Positions 48,253 through 58,200 of a stretch of DNA of 64,000 nucleotides are shown here, one piece after another. The stretch comes from UMGS1889 sp900556055 (GTDB lineage Bacteria > Bacillota > Clostridia > Oscillospirales > Ruminococcaceae), in assembly GCA_902463265.1 (NCBI GenBank), contig CABQEV010000005.1, forward strand, positions 62,001 to 126,000. Reading direction: 5' to 3'. The notes below the pieces were generated by a model. The model was not told where the DNA came from. It did not search any database and was given only the letters and a program-made list of their open reading frames with translations. The translations under genes and the position numbers were made by a program. Numbering within the stretch: the stretch's first letter is position 1; each line of letters begins with the position of its first letter.

Positions 48253-49422
48253 ATGATCAGGCTTCTTGCGAGAACCTTTATAAATGATCATGAAAAAACA
48301 GATGACAAATTTGTCCGTCAGCGCTACTGTATTCTGGGCGGCGTTCTCGGTCTTATATGCAACCTTTTTCTGTTTGGTCTGAAGCTGACGATAGGCATTG
48401 TGATGAAAAGCATCGCTATTATGTCAGACGCTTTCAATAACCTTTCGGATATGGGCAGCTGTTTTGTAGCGATCGTCGGTGCAAAACTGTCAAACATGGT
48501 GCCTGACAAGGAGCATCCTTTCGGCCACGGACGGTTTGAGTACATATCCTCACTGATCGTTTCGTTTATCATACTTATTGTCGGATTTGAACTTCTGAAA
48601 ACATCCGCCGACAAGGTGATACATCCCGATGAAATGGCATTCAGCATACCGCTTATGTGTATACTTGCGGCATCGGTGCTGGTAAAGCTGTGGATGTATT
48701 CGTATTATAATTACATTGCGAAAACTATTTCATCGTCGGTCATGAAGGCAACTGCACGTGACAGCCTGAACGATGTTGTGTCAACAAGCGCTGTTATCGC
48801 CGCTACGATACTCGGACAGTTTCTGCCGTTCCCGACAGATGGGATCATAGGCGTTGCTGTGGCGTTGTTTATCATGTACGGCGGATTTTCCATGGCGAAG
48901 GAAACTATCGACCTCCTGCTTGGAACAACACCTTCTCCCGAGCTTGTGAAGCAGATAGAAAGCATTGCAATGACAGGGAAGGACATAGTAGGCGTGCATG
49001 ACCTTATCGTTCATGATTACGGACCGGGAAGGGTATTTGCATCGCTTCATGCAGAGGTTCCCGATGACGGAAATATCATTGCTCTGCATGAAACCATCGA
49101 CATGCTTGAGAGAAAGATATTGTCCGAAACAGGCGTGCGCACTGTAATACATATGGATCCTGTATCCGTCAATAATGAGCGTGTGAATGAACTCAGAAAC
49201 ATGGTCAAAAGGATAGTTGCCGAGACCGATCCCGAGTATGGGATACACGATTTCAGGATAACTGACGGAGAAAACAATATCAATCTGATATTTGATCTTG
49301 TCATAAAAAACATTGCTTCGGAAGATGAAAGACAGGCGGTTGCAGACAAAATAGCCGAAAAGATCCGTGAGGCTGACAGCAGATGTCACTGCATTATTAC
49401 AATAGATGTTGATTATACATGA
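48253..49422 (+). CDS. Cation diffusion facilitator (CDF) family metal exporter
   Basis: 389 residues. A proton-coupled exporter of divalent metals (Zn, Mn, Fe or Co). Six membrane helices; helix II carries the metal site SDAFNNLSDMG and helix V carries ARDSLNDVVST. HPFGHGRFEYISSL is the conserved post-helix-II signature. A cytoplasmic C-terminal ferredoxin-like domain (about 205-290, VGVHDLIVHDYGPGRVFASLHAEVPDD) is followed by an additional ~90-residue region resembling a second such domain. The start at 48253 uses GAGGTG; an upstream GTG (48244) overlaps it. Own promoter; 13 bases before the lipid kinase gene. The metal cannot be assigned with confidence. Confidence 0.9.
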   Translation: MIRLLARTFINDHEKTDDKFVRQRYCILGGVLGLICNLFLFGLKLTIGIVMKSIAIMSDAFNNLSDMGSCFVAIVGAKLSNMVPDKEHPFGHGRFEYISSLIVSFIILIVGFELLKTSADKVIHPDEMAFSIPLMCILAASVLVKLWMYSYYNYIAKTISSSVMKATARDSLNDVVSTSAVIAATILGQFLPFPTDGIIGVAVALFIMYGGFSMAKETIDLLLGTTPSPELVKQIESIAMTGKDIVGVHDLIVHDYGPGRVFASLHAEVPDDGNIIALHETIDMLERKILSETGVRTVIHMDPVSVNNERVNELRNMVKRIVAETDPEYGIHDFRITDGENNINLIFDLVIKNIASEDERQAVADKIAEKIREADSRCHCIITIDVDYT

Positions 49423-49435
49423 GGAATGATCTGAT

Positions 49436-50413
49436 ATGAAAAAAATGCTTTTTGTTTATAATCCGCGTTCCGGAAAGGGACTTATCAGCCATCATCTGCC
49501 CGATATACTGAACACATTCACAAGCGCAGAAAACGATGTTATTGCGCATCCCACACAGGCTCCGCTTGATGCATTCAACACCGTTATGAGACTTGCAGGC
49601 GACTGCGATGTAGTCGTTTGCAGCGGCGGCGACGGAACTCTGAACGAAACAATCAAGGGCCTTCAGTCGTTCGCACCTGAAAAACGCCCGCTTCTCGGAT
49701 ATATCCCTGCGGGAACTATGAATGACTTTGCATCAAGCCTTAAAATACCCAAGGTTATGACTGAGGCTGCAAAATGCATAGTCAGCGGTGAGCCGAAAAT
49801 GCTTGACATAGGCGGGTTCAATGACCAGTACTTTACATATATTGCGGCATTCGGCGCATTTACGGATGTTTCTTATATGACATCCCAGCAGCTGAAAAAT
49901 ATCTTCGGAACTCTTGCATATATTATGGAGGGTGCAAAACGTCTCGGTGAGATAAAGGGCTATAAGATGAAGGTCGTTACCGATGATACCGAGATCGAGG
50001 ATACATTCATCTACGGCATGGTGTCAAATTCAAAGTCTGTCGGCGGAATGAAACATCTGAGCGTTGATGATGTGCTTATGAACGACGGTATTTTCGAGGG
50101 ATTTCTTATCCGTATGCCGCAGACACTTCTTGAACTTCAGCACACTATCAATTATCTGATAAAGAAAGAGCTTAATGCGCCTTGTTTCTACTGTTTCAAG
50201 GCTAAAAATGTGCGGATAACCTCCGATGAAGATGTGCCTTGGACGCTTGACGGTGAATACGGCGGCAATACGGGAGATGTTTCCATAACCGTACATGAGC
50301 GTGCGATAACAATGCTTCTTGATCCGAACAGGGGAACTGATCTCCTGACCGATACGCCGCCTGAAATAACCGATGACATCTTTGAATGTTCGGGCGATGA
50401 TTACAGGGAATAA
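49436..50413 (+). CDS. Diacylglycerol kinase-family lipid kinase (YegS/BmrU-like)
   Basis: 325 residues. The DAGK catalytic fold: LFVYNPRSGKG at the N-terminus, the nucleotide-binding VVVCSGGDGTLNETIKGL (about 60-77), PAGTMNDFASSLKIP (the GT.NDFA motif), and a C-terminal beta domain ending in DGEYGG. The last 35 residues are an acidic extension beyond the family core. By homology it phosphorylates diacylglycerol or another lipid at the inner membrane face. Co-transcribed with the CDF gene. The exact lipid is uncertain. Confidence 0.88.
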   Translation: MKKMLFVYNPRSGKGLISHHLPDILNTFTSAENDVIAHPTQAPLDAFNTVMRLAGDCDVVVCSGGDGTLNETIKGLQSFAPEKRPLLGYIPAGTMNDFASSLKIPKVMTEAAKCIVSGEPKMLDIGGFNDQYFTYIAAFGAFTDVSYMTSQQLKNIFGTLAYIMEGAKRLGEIKGYKMKVVTDDTEIEDTFIYGMVSNSKSVGGMKHLSVDDVLMNDGIFEGFLIRMPQTLLELQHTINYLIKKELNAPCFYCFKAKNVRITSDEDVPWTLDGEYGGNTGDVSITVHERAITMLLDPNRGTDLLTDTPPEITDDIFECSGDDYRE

Positions 50414-50465
50414 TAAAAAAGCTGTCTGTCCTTTTCTGACAGGCGGCTTTTCCATATAATAAGAA

Positions 50466-50495
50466 CGGGTGCATAGGAAACTTCCCATGCACCCG
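50466..50495. terminator. Hairpin between the lipid kinase and phosphoglucomutase genes
   Basis: CGGGTGCAT (50466-50474) pairs perfectly with ATGCACCCG (50487-50495). T-rich but interrupted sequence follows on the minus strand. A weaker stem with four T (about 50418-50450) may serve the plus strand. Confidence 0.55.
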
Positions 50496-50518
50496 ATATT
50501 TATGTGTTATAATGCGGA

Positions 50519-52234
50519 TCAGAAGCCAAGTATCTTGCGGAAGCTGTCGGAGATCTTTTCTTCGAGAGCTGCTGCTTCTTCCTGTGTCTTTCCTGTTGTT
50601 GTGTAGTATGCCTTGATCTTAGGCTCAGTTCCGGAAGGACGGATAATAACTGTTGCGCCGTTTTCGAGGACAAATCCCAGAACATCGGACTTAGGCAGTG
50701 TGATAGCTGTCTTAGCGCCTGTAGCGATATCTGTTGTAACGCTTGCGATGTAATCGGAGAATTCAGTTACCTTGAAGCCTGCGATCTCCTTGGGAGTCTG
50801 CTCACGAAGCATAGTCATAAGCTCCTTCATGCGCTGCATTCCTGTAACGCCTTCGCAAACGAAGCTTGACTGAGAGTGCTTGTAAACGCCGTACTTATTG
50901 TACATATTCTCTCTTGCCTGGAGGAGTGAGATGCCCTTTGTTCTGTAGAATGCAGCCATTTCGCAGATAAGCATTGAAGCAACAACTGCGTCCTTATCTC
51001 TTACATATGTGCCTGCGAGATAGCCGTAGCTCTCCTCAAATCCGAAGATATAGCGGTTCTCTTCGCCCTTTGCCTCAAGGAATCCGATCTGCTCGCCGAT
51101 AAACTTGAAGCCGGTCAGAACTTCGATGATCTTAACGCCGTATTCCTTAGCGATGGCCTTGGTGATATCGGTTGTAACGATAGTCTTTACAGCAACAGGG
51201 TTCTCGGGCATTGTGCCGAGCTTTGTTCTCTCGGAGCAGATATATTCGAGAAGCATTGCGCCTACTTCATTTCCTGTGAACAGAACATAGCCGTTGTCGG
51301 AGGGAACAGCGATTCCTACACGGTCAGCATCAGGGTCTGTTGCAAGGAGAAGGTCTGGCTTAACCTTTTCGCAGAGCTTAAGTCCGAGAGCAAGTGCTTC
51401 CTTGATCTCAGGATTGGGGAATGGGCAGGTAGTGAAGTTGCCGTTAGGATATTCCTGCTCGGGAACAACTGTAACATCTGTGATGCCGATCTTCTTGAGA
51501 ATAGCTCTTACAGGCTTGTTTCCTGTTCCGTTAAGAGGAGTGTAAACAACCTTCAGTCCGCTTGATGCAACGAGATCGGTGTGGATGCCCTGCTCGGAAA
51601 CCTTGTTGAGATATTTCTCGATAACTTCATCCTTGATGAATTCGATCATTCCGCTTCCGATACCTTCGTCAAAGGACATTACCTTTGCACCGCCGAACAT
51701 CTCAACAGCTTCGATCTTTCCGAGTACGATCTCAGCAGCTTCAAGAGTCAGCTGGCAGCCGTCGGAACCGTATACCTTGTAGCCGTTGTACTTGGCAGGG
51801 TTGTGGCTTGCTGTGATAACAATACCGGCACTGCACTTCAGCTCTCTTACAGCGAATGAGAGCATAGGAGTAGGCATAAGCTCAGGGTAGATATATACCT
51901 TGATGCCGTTTGCAGCAAGAACGGAAGCAGCAGTTTTTGCAAAAACATCAGACTTGATGCGGCTGTCGTAAGCGATAGCAACGGAAGGCTTGTCGAAAGC
52001 TTCCTTAACATAGTCTGCAAGACCCTGTGTTGCACGTCTGACAGTATAGATATTCATACGGTAGCTTCCTGCTCCGATAACGCCTCTCAGACCGCCTGTG
52101 CCGAATTCAAGGTCACGGTAAAATCTGTCCTTGATAGCATCTGAATCGTCCTTGATGGACTCAAGCTCTGTTTTAAGATCGGGATCATCGGTCGCTTTTT
52201 CGCACCAGAGGGAATACAGCTCCATTTCGTTCAT
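50519..52234 (-). CDS. pgm: Phosphoglucomutase / phosphomannomutase (long type)
   Basis: 571 residues. Interconverts glucose-1-phosphate and glucose-6-phosphate. Long alpha-phosphohexomutase type: FGTGGLRGVIGAGSYRMN, the active serine in TASHNPAKYNGYKVYG (about residue 144), the metal loop ATDPDADRVGIAV, sugar loop FGFEESYGYL and phosphate loop RPSGTEPKIKAYY. Codon use is rather biased, suggesting high expression. It complements the cellobiose phosphorylase at 5.5 kb, whose product is glucose-1-phosphate. Monocistronic. Confidence 0.92.
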   Translation of the reverse strand: MNEMELYSLWCEKATDDPDLKTELESIKDDSDAIKDRFYRDLEFGTGGLRGVIGAGSYRMNIYTVRRATQGLADYVKEAFDKPSVAIAYDSRIKSDVFAKTAASVLAANGIKVYIYPELMPTPMLSFAVRELKCSAGIVITASHNPAKYNGYKVYGSDGCQLTLEAAEIVLGKIEAVEMFGGAKVMSFDEGIGSGMIEFIKDEVIEKYLNKVSEQGIHTDLVASSGLKVVYTPLNGTGNKPVRAILKKIGITDVTVVPEQEYPNGNFTTCPFPNPEIKEALALGLKLCEKVKPDLLLATDPDADRVGIAVPSDNGYVLFTGNEVGAMLLEYICSERTKLGTMPENPVAVKTIVTTDITKAIAKEYGVKIIEVLTGFKFIGEQIGFLEAKGEENRYIFGFEESYGYLAGTYVRDKDAVVASMLICEMAAFYRTKGISLLQARENMYNKYGVYKHSQSSFVCEGVTGMQRMKELMTMLREQTPKEIAGFKVTEFSDYIASVTTDIATGAKTAITLPKSDVLGFVLENGATVIIRPSGTEPKIKAYYTTTGKTQEEAAALEEKISDSFRKILGF

Positions 52235-52293
52235 AAAAAGTCACCTCATAAAATAAATTTTCTAAAGCCGGCGGATCGCCCGCATTCAATCAT

Positions 52294-52322
52294 ATTATAT
52301 CATAAAAAAAACGATTTGAAAA
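52294..52322 (-). promoter_or_regulatory. Probable promoter of the phosphoglucomutase gene
   Basis: On the minus strand TTTTCA (52317-52322), 17-bp spacer, TATAAT (52294-52299). The -35 box is weak. Confidence 0.45.
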
Positions 52323-52442
52323 GGGCTTTAGTAATTTTTACATTTTGCCTGATAAAATCTTTGATATTATGTTGAATATGACATGGATTTTTAGCGGATT
52401 TTTGTGCATAAATAATAATCCGAAAACGTATGCAAAATACAG

Positions 52443-52471
52443 TTGAAAAAAAATTGAGAATATGGTAATAT
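52443..52471 (+). promoter_or_regulatory. Probable promoter of the alpha/beta hydrolase gene
   Basis: TTGAAA (52443-52448), 17-bp spacer, TAATAT (52466-52471). A TATAAT three bases further gives a 20-bp spacer. Confidence 0.5.
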
Positions 52472-52516
52472 AATACTGTCATAAGCTATAATCCGTTTTA
52501 AGAAAGGATCGTATTT

Positions 52517-53452
52517 ATGAATTTTATCAAGGAAACAGGTCACTTTGAAAGCTCAGACGGCGTGAACAGCATCGCATACTATGTATATCGTCCTGAAAAC
52601 ACGGAGACAAGGGCAGTTATGCAGATATCACACGGAATGTGCGAGTATATCGAACGATATGAGGATCTTGCGGATTTCCTCTGCAAAAACGGCATAGCAG
52701 TCTGCGGAAACGATCATCTGGGACACGGCGCAAGCGTTTCGTCCGATGATGACCTCGGCTATTTCGGACCCGAAGGCGGCTGGACCTATCTCCCTAAGGA
52801 TCTTCACAGACTTACGGCGATAATGCAGGAAGAGTTTGAGGGGATACCTTATATAATGTTCGGACACAGCATGGGTTCGTTTGCCGCAAGAGCTTATGCC
52901 GCAAAATACGGCAGATGTCTTGACGGACTGATATTATGCGGAACAAGCGGAGGAGAGCCTGCGGCAGATGCAGGACTTGCACTTGCAAAATCCCTCGCCG
53001 CAGTCAAGGGCGGACATTATCGCTCGGAAAAGATACAGCAGATGTTTTTCGGGATCAGCAATTTCAAGGTCGAAGGAAAGAGAACGGAATTTGACTGGGT
53101 ATCCAGAGACAAAGAGATGGTTGCGAAGTATATGGTCGATCCGAAATGCAATTTTACATTCACTGTCAGGGGATATTATGACCTTATCATGCTGCTGGAA
53201 TATGTTTCTTCGGATGAATGGGCAGGAAGGATAAAGAAGGATCTCCCGATATTCATTATAAGCGGAGATATGGATCCTGTCGGAGGCTACGGAAAGGGCG
53301 TTAAAAAGGTGTATGACAGGCTTGTCGGTGCGGATGTGCGGAATGTCAGCATGAAGCTGTATGAGGGCGCACGTCATGAACTGGTCAATGAGATAAACCG
53401 CAGTGAAGTTTATGCGGATATCCTCGGATGGATAAACGGAATTATAGAATAA
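52517..53452 (+). CDS. Alpha/beta hydrolase (monoacylglycerol lipase / lysophospholipase-like)
   Basis: 311 residues. A serine hydrolase of the Hydrolase_4 type: HGMCEYIERYEDLADFL (oxyanion HG), NDHLGHGAS, nucleophile elbow FGHSMGSF (Ser about 117), acid Asp in SGDMDPVGGYGKGV and His in EGARHELVNE, all in the expected order. No signal peptide, so cytoplasmic. Likely substrates are monoacylglycerols or lysophospholipids, by family. GAAAGGATC precedes the ATG. It is followed after 15 bases by the yifB start and is probably co-transcribed with it. Confidence 0.87.
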   Translation: MNFIKETGHFESSDGVNSIAYYVYRPENTETRAVMQISHGMCEYIERYEDLADFLCKNGIAVCGNDHLGHGASVSSDDDLGYFGPEGGWTYLPKDLHRLTAIMQEEFEGIPYIMFGHSMGSFAARAYAAKYGRCLDGLILCGTSGGEPAADAGLALAKSLAAVKGGHYRSEKIQQMFFGISNFKVEGKRTEFDWVSRDKEMVAKYMVDPKCNFTFTVRGYYDLIMLLEYVSSDEWAGRIKKDLPIFIISGDMDPVGGYGKGVKKVYDRLVGADVRNVSMKLYEGARHELVNEINRSEVYADILGWINGIIE

Positions 53453-53467
53453 GGGGAGTTGTTCGCT

Positions 53468-55000
53468 TTGTATGCGAAGATAAACAGTTTGGGACTTTTC
53501 GGGCTTAATGCATTTCCCGTTGATGTTGAAATTGATCTCAGCAAGGGCACGCCCGTGTTTGAGATCGTCGGTCTGGCGGATACAGTCGTAAAGGAGAGCC
53601 GCGAAAGAATACGCGCCGCTCTCAGGACGGGAAATATAGCGTTTCCGACTGCGAGGGTAATTGTAAATCTTGCGCCTGCCGATACCAAGAAAACGGGCAG
53701 CGTTCACGATCTTGCGATATTTGCGGCACTTCTGAAGGTGACGGGCGTTATAACCGACCCTCTTGATGAGTTTGCATTTATAGGCGAGGTGTCGCTTAAC
53801 GGTGACATCCGTCATGTCAACGGCGTTCTGCCTATGACTATACTTGCGAGAAAAGAAGGAATAAAGGCTGTTTTTGTCCCCGCTGAGGATGCATATGAAG
53901 CAAGCGTTGTAGAAGGAATTACGGTCTACGGAGTTAAGAACGCCTGTGAGATAATTGAGCATTTTGCTGACGGAAAGCCGATCGTTCCTCAGGGTGAATA
54001 CAGAGCAAAAGAAGAAAAAATGGGCTGTGAGCTTGATTTTGCCGATGTCAAAGGTCAGCCTGTTGCGAAAAAAGCGCTTGAAGTTGCGGCTGCAGGCGGT
54101 CACAATGTCCTGCTTATCGGAAGCCCCGGATCGGGAAAATCCATGCTTGCAAAACGCATGCCGACTATCATGCCGCAGATGACCTTTGAGGAGTCGATCG
54201 AGGTCACGAATATTTACTCTATTTCGGGACAGCTGAACAGAGATACTCCGCTCATTACGCAAAGACCTTACCGTTCGCCGCATCACAGCATATCATCGGC
54301 GGGACTTGCGGGCGGAGGAAGCGTTCCGCAGCCGGGTGAGATATCTCTTGCGCATAACGGAATACTCTTCCTTGATGAACTTGCGGAATTTGCACGTCCG
54401 ACGCTTGAACTTCTCCGTCAGCCGCTCGAGGATCAGAAGGTGACTATATCAAGAGCATCGGGAACGGTTACATATCCGTGCTCTTTTATGCTGATCGGTG
54501 CAATGAATCCCTGTCCATGCGGATATTACGGACATCCGACGAAAAAATGCATATGTACGCCGAAGCAGGTATCTTTGTATCTGTCGAAGATATCGGGACC
54601 TATGCTTGACCGCTTTGATATCCATGTTGAGTCTGCACCCGTGGAGTTCGATCAGATTTCATCAAAGCGAAAGGAAGAAAGCTCGGCTGCGATACGCGAA
54701 CGTGTTCAGGCAGCGAGAGAGATACAGCACGAAAGATATAAAGGTACGGGCATCTCCTGCAATGCACGGCTGACATCGAATATTATCCACGAGGTATGCA
54801 CGATGACAAATGATGCGAACGAAATGCTTCGTCAGGTATTTGAAAAAATGGGGCTTTCCGCACGTGCATATGACAAGATACTGAAGGTCGCAAGGACTGC
54901 TGCGGATATGGACGGTGAGAAGGAGATAGGCAAAAAGCATATAGCTCTTGCTGTACAATACAGGAGCCTTGACAGAAAATACTGGAATTCAGGCAGTTAA
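53468..55000 (+). CDS. comM: YifB/ComM family Mg-chelatase-like AAA ATPase
   Basis: About 510 residues. An N-terminal ChlI/Lon-S5-like domain (LGLFGLNAFPVDVEIDLSKG, GLADTVVKESRERIRAAL), then a Mg-chelatase-type AAA module: Walker A IGSPGSGKSMLAKRMP, RPYRSPHHSISSAGLAGGG, Walker B LFLDELAEF, and a C-terminal helical part with GAMNPCPCGYYG and four cysteines (CPCGYYGHPTKKCIC). ComM is a hexameric branch-migration helicase in natural transformation; Firmicutes YifB is less studied. The start is probably the TTG at 53468 with GGGGAG nine bases upstream; a TTG at 53459 abuts that site. Terminated by a strong hairpin. Confidence 0.88.
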   Translation: MYAKINSLGLFGLNAFPVDVEIDLSKGTPVFEIVGLADTVVKESRERIRAALRTGNIAFPTARVIVNLAPADTKKTGSVHDLAIFAALLKVTGVITDPLDEFAFIGEVSLNGDIRHVNGVLPMTILARKEGIKAVFVPAEDAYEASVVEGITVYGVKNACEIIEHFADGKPIVPQGEYRAKEEKMGCELDFADVKGQPVAKKALEVAAAGGHNVLLIGSPGSGKSMLAKRMPTIMPQMTFEESIEVTNIYSISGQLNRDTPLITQRPYRSPHHSISSAGLAGGGSVPQPGEISLAHNGILFLDELAEFARPTLELLRQPLEDQKVTISRASGTVTYPCSFMLIGAMNPCPCGYYGHPTKKCICTPKQVSLYLSKISGPMLDRFDIHVESAPVEFDQISSKRKEESSAAIRERVQAAREIQHERYKGTGISCNARLTSNIIHEVCTMTNDANEMLRQVFEKMGLSARAYDKILKVARTAADMDGEKEIGKKHIALAVQYRSLDRKYWNSGS

Positions 55001-55018
55001 ATCATATACAAAGTGTAT

Positions 55019-55057
55019 AAATATCCGCTTTTCAGATTGTTGAAAAGCGGATATTTT
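55019..55057 (+). terminator. Intrinsic terminator of the yifB unit
   Basis: A 14-bp perfect stem (55021-55034 with 55041-55054) with a 6-nt loop runs into T5. It ends only 22 bp before the rpoB -35 box. Confidence 0.88.
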
Positions 55058-55078
55058 TACTGAAAATTAAAAAAATGC

Positions 55079-55107
55079 TTGACAAGAAGCCTCTTTAATG
55101 GTAAAAT
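55079..55107 (+). promoter_or_regulatory. Promoter of rpoB-rpoC
   Basis: TTGACA (55079-55084), 17-bp spacer, TAAAAT (55102-55107). It lies about 185 bp upstream of rpoB, directly behind the yifB terminator, so rpoBC is an independent unit. Confidence 0.8.
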
Positions 55108-55292
55108 TTTATACTGTATCATAATGTGTAAGTAGGCTCTTTTGAACGTGATCAACTTATCATGTTATTTATGCCGGTACTGTACAGCTCGGAAAAGCTT
55201 CAGGCTCGCTGTATCAGTGACGGTATCCGGAAAAGGAAAGTGCAGGGCGTGATACGATTCCCACGAAAAGATTTAAGGAGGGACCCCCGTCT
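55108..55292 (+). promoter_or_regulatory. Long 5' leader of rpoB
   Basis: About 175 nt of untranslated leader ending in AAGGAGGGACC before the ATG. I see several short complementary blocks but no known riboswitch or complete ribosomal-protein-binding motif. A leader of this length on rpoB suggests post-transcriptional control. No ORF of note is present. Confidence 0.4.
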
Positions 55293-58200
55293 ATGGTGAA
55301 TGTCAAGCCGGTGCAGCTCGGTAAAACGACAAGAATGAGCTTCGGAAAGATCGATGAAGTTCTGAAAATGCCTAACCTTATCGAGGTGCAGAAAAATTCC
55401 TACAAATGGTTTCTGGAGGAGGGACTTAAAGAAGTATTCCGCGATATGTCGGCTATAACCGACTATAACGGCAATCTGGTTCTTAATTTTGTCGATTACA
55501 GACTCGATGAGAACCCCAAGTATTCCGTTGCGGAGTGTAAAGAAAGAGATGTAACATATGCCGCACCGCTCAGAGTAAAGGCTACTCTGTGGAACAAGGA
55601 GACAGGCGATGTAAAGGAAAACGAAGTCTTTATGGGTGATTTCCCATTGATGACAGACAGCGGAACCTTTGTTATCAACGGCGCAGAGCGTGTTATTGTT
55701 TCTCAGCTCGTTCGTTCCCCCGGAGTTTATTATGCATTTGAAAAGGATAAAACCGGAAAAGACCTGTTCAAGACCACTGTTATCCCTAACAGAGGTGCGT
55801 GGCTTGAATACGAGATGGATTCCAATGATGTAATTTACGTTCGTATAGACAAAAACAGAAAGATCGCTCTGACGACATTTATCAGAGCTTTAGGACTAGG
55901 AAGCGATCAGGAGATCGAGGATATGTTCGGCGTTGATGAAAGAATCAACCAGACTATCCTTCAGAAGGATCCGACAAAGAATACCGAGGAAGCTCTTCTT
56001 GAGGTTTACAAGAAGCTCCGCCCCGGTGAGCCGCCTACAGTAGACAGTGCGATCGCTCATATCAATGCTTTGTTCTTCGATGCGAAGAGATATGACCTCT
56101 GCCGTTTCGGACGCTACAAGTTCAATAAGAAGCTCGGCATTGCATCAAGACTTTCCGGACACTATCTGTCCAGACCTGTTGCAAATCCTCTGACAGGCGA
56201 GATCCTTGCTGAAGAGGGCGAGAGAGTTTCTTACAGCAAGGCTTGCGAGATCGAGCAGGCAGGCGTAATGGAAGCGTGGGTAAACGTTGAGCATAAGGAA
56301 TCCTATACTTCTCCCACAGGCGAAGTTATCAACAGAGTTGAACAGCGTGAGGTAAAGATCATAGGCAACGGCATGGTCGATATCGCACCTTATGTAAGCT
56401 TCGACGCTGCTCAGTACGGAATCAATGAAAAGGTTTCGTTCAAGGTACTGAGCGATATCCTCAGCACAGCATCCGATGCGGACGAGCTGGAGGAAATGGT
56501 AAAGAAGCGTGCTGACGAACTCGTTCCCAAGCATATCATTCTTGATGATATCTATGCAACTATCAGCTATTTCCTTAACCTCTGCGAAGGTGTCGGCGAT
56601 GTCGATGATATTGACCACCTCGGAAACAGACGTATCCGTTCGGTAGGCGAGCTGCTCCAGAATCAGTTCAGGATCGGCTTTGCGAGAATGGAAAGAGTCA
56701 TCAAGGAAAGAATGAATATCCAGGCTCAGGAAATGGAAACTATCACTCCTCAGGGTCTTATCAATATCCGTCCGATCACTGCGGCTATCAAGGAATTTTT
56801 CGGTTCCTCGCCTCTGTCGCAGTTCATGGATCAGAACAACCCTCTTGCTGAGCTTACTCATAAGAGACGTCTTTCCGCACTGGGCCCCGGAGGTCTGTCG
56901 CGAGACAGAGCCGGATTTGAGGTTCGTGACGTTCACTATTCCCACTACGGAAGAATGTGTCCTATCGAAACTCCTGAAGGTCCTAATATCGGTCTGATCT
57001 CTTACCTTGCTTCATTTGCAAGGATCAACGAATACGGATTTATCGAAGCTCCTTACAGACGTGTTGACAAGGAAACAGGCGTTGTTACCGACGAAGTTGT
57101 TTATATGACAGCTGATATCGAGGATAACTACACTGTTGCACAGGCTAATGAACCTCTTACCGAGGATCACAAGTTTGCACGTCCCAAGGTTAATGCAAGA
57201 TACCGCGACCAGATCCTTGAGTGCGAAAGAGAGCGCATCGACTTTATGGACGTATCGCCTAAGATGGTTGTTTCCATCGCTACGGCAATGATCCCGTTCC
57301 TCGAAAACGATGATGCGAACAGAGCCCTCATGGGTGCGAACATGCAGCGTCAGGCAGTTCCTCTGCTTAAAACAGAAGCTCCTATCGTCGGCACAGGTAT
57401 GGAATACAAGTCTGCTGTTGACTCGGGAGTATGCGTAATTTCCAAGCATGACGGTGTTGTTGAGCGTGTTTCCGCCGATGAAGTTGTTATCAAGGAAGGC
57501 ACAGGCGCAACACACAGCTATAAGCTTATAAAGTTCAAGCGATCCAACCAGGGTACATGCATCAACCAGCGTCCTATCGTTGAAAAGGGCGAGGAAGTTC
57601 ATGTTGGTCAGGTTCTCGCTGACGGTCCTGCAACAAGCGGCGGTGAGATCTCTATCGGTAAGAATGCTCTTATCGGATTCATGACATGGGAAGGTTATAA
57701 CTACGAGGATGCCGTTCTGCTTAATGAGCGTGTTGTCCGCGAGGATATATACACATCTATCCACATCGAGGAATACGAGATCGAAGCAAGAGATACAAAG
57801 CTCGGACCTGAGGAGATCACAAGAGATATCCCTAATGTCGGCGAGGATGCACTCCACGACCTCGACGAAAGAGGTATCATCAGAATAGGTGCTGAAGTCC
57901 GCTCAGGCGATATCCTCGTTGGTAAAGTAACTCCTAAGGGAGAGACCGAGCTGACAGCCGAGGAAAGACTGCTCCGTGCTATTTTCGGCGAAAAGGCAAG
58001 GGAAGTAAGAGATAACTCTCTGAAGGTCCCTCACGGCGAAGCAGGCGTTATCGTTGATGTTAAGGTATTTACAAGAGAAAACTGCGACGAGCTCTCTCCC
58101 GGAGTCAACAAGCTTGTTCGCTGCTATATCGCACAGAAGAGAAAGATCTCTGTCGGAGATAAGATGGCGGGTCGTCACGGAAACAAGGGTGTCGTTTCAA

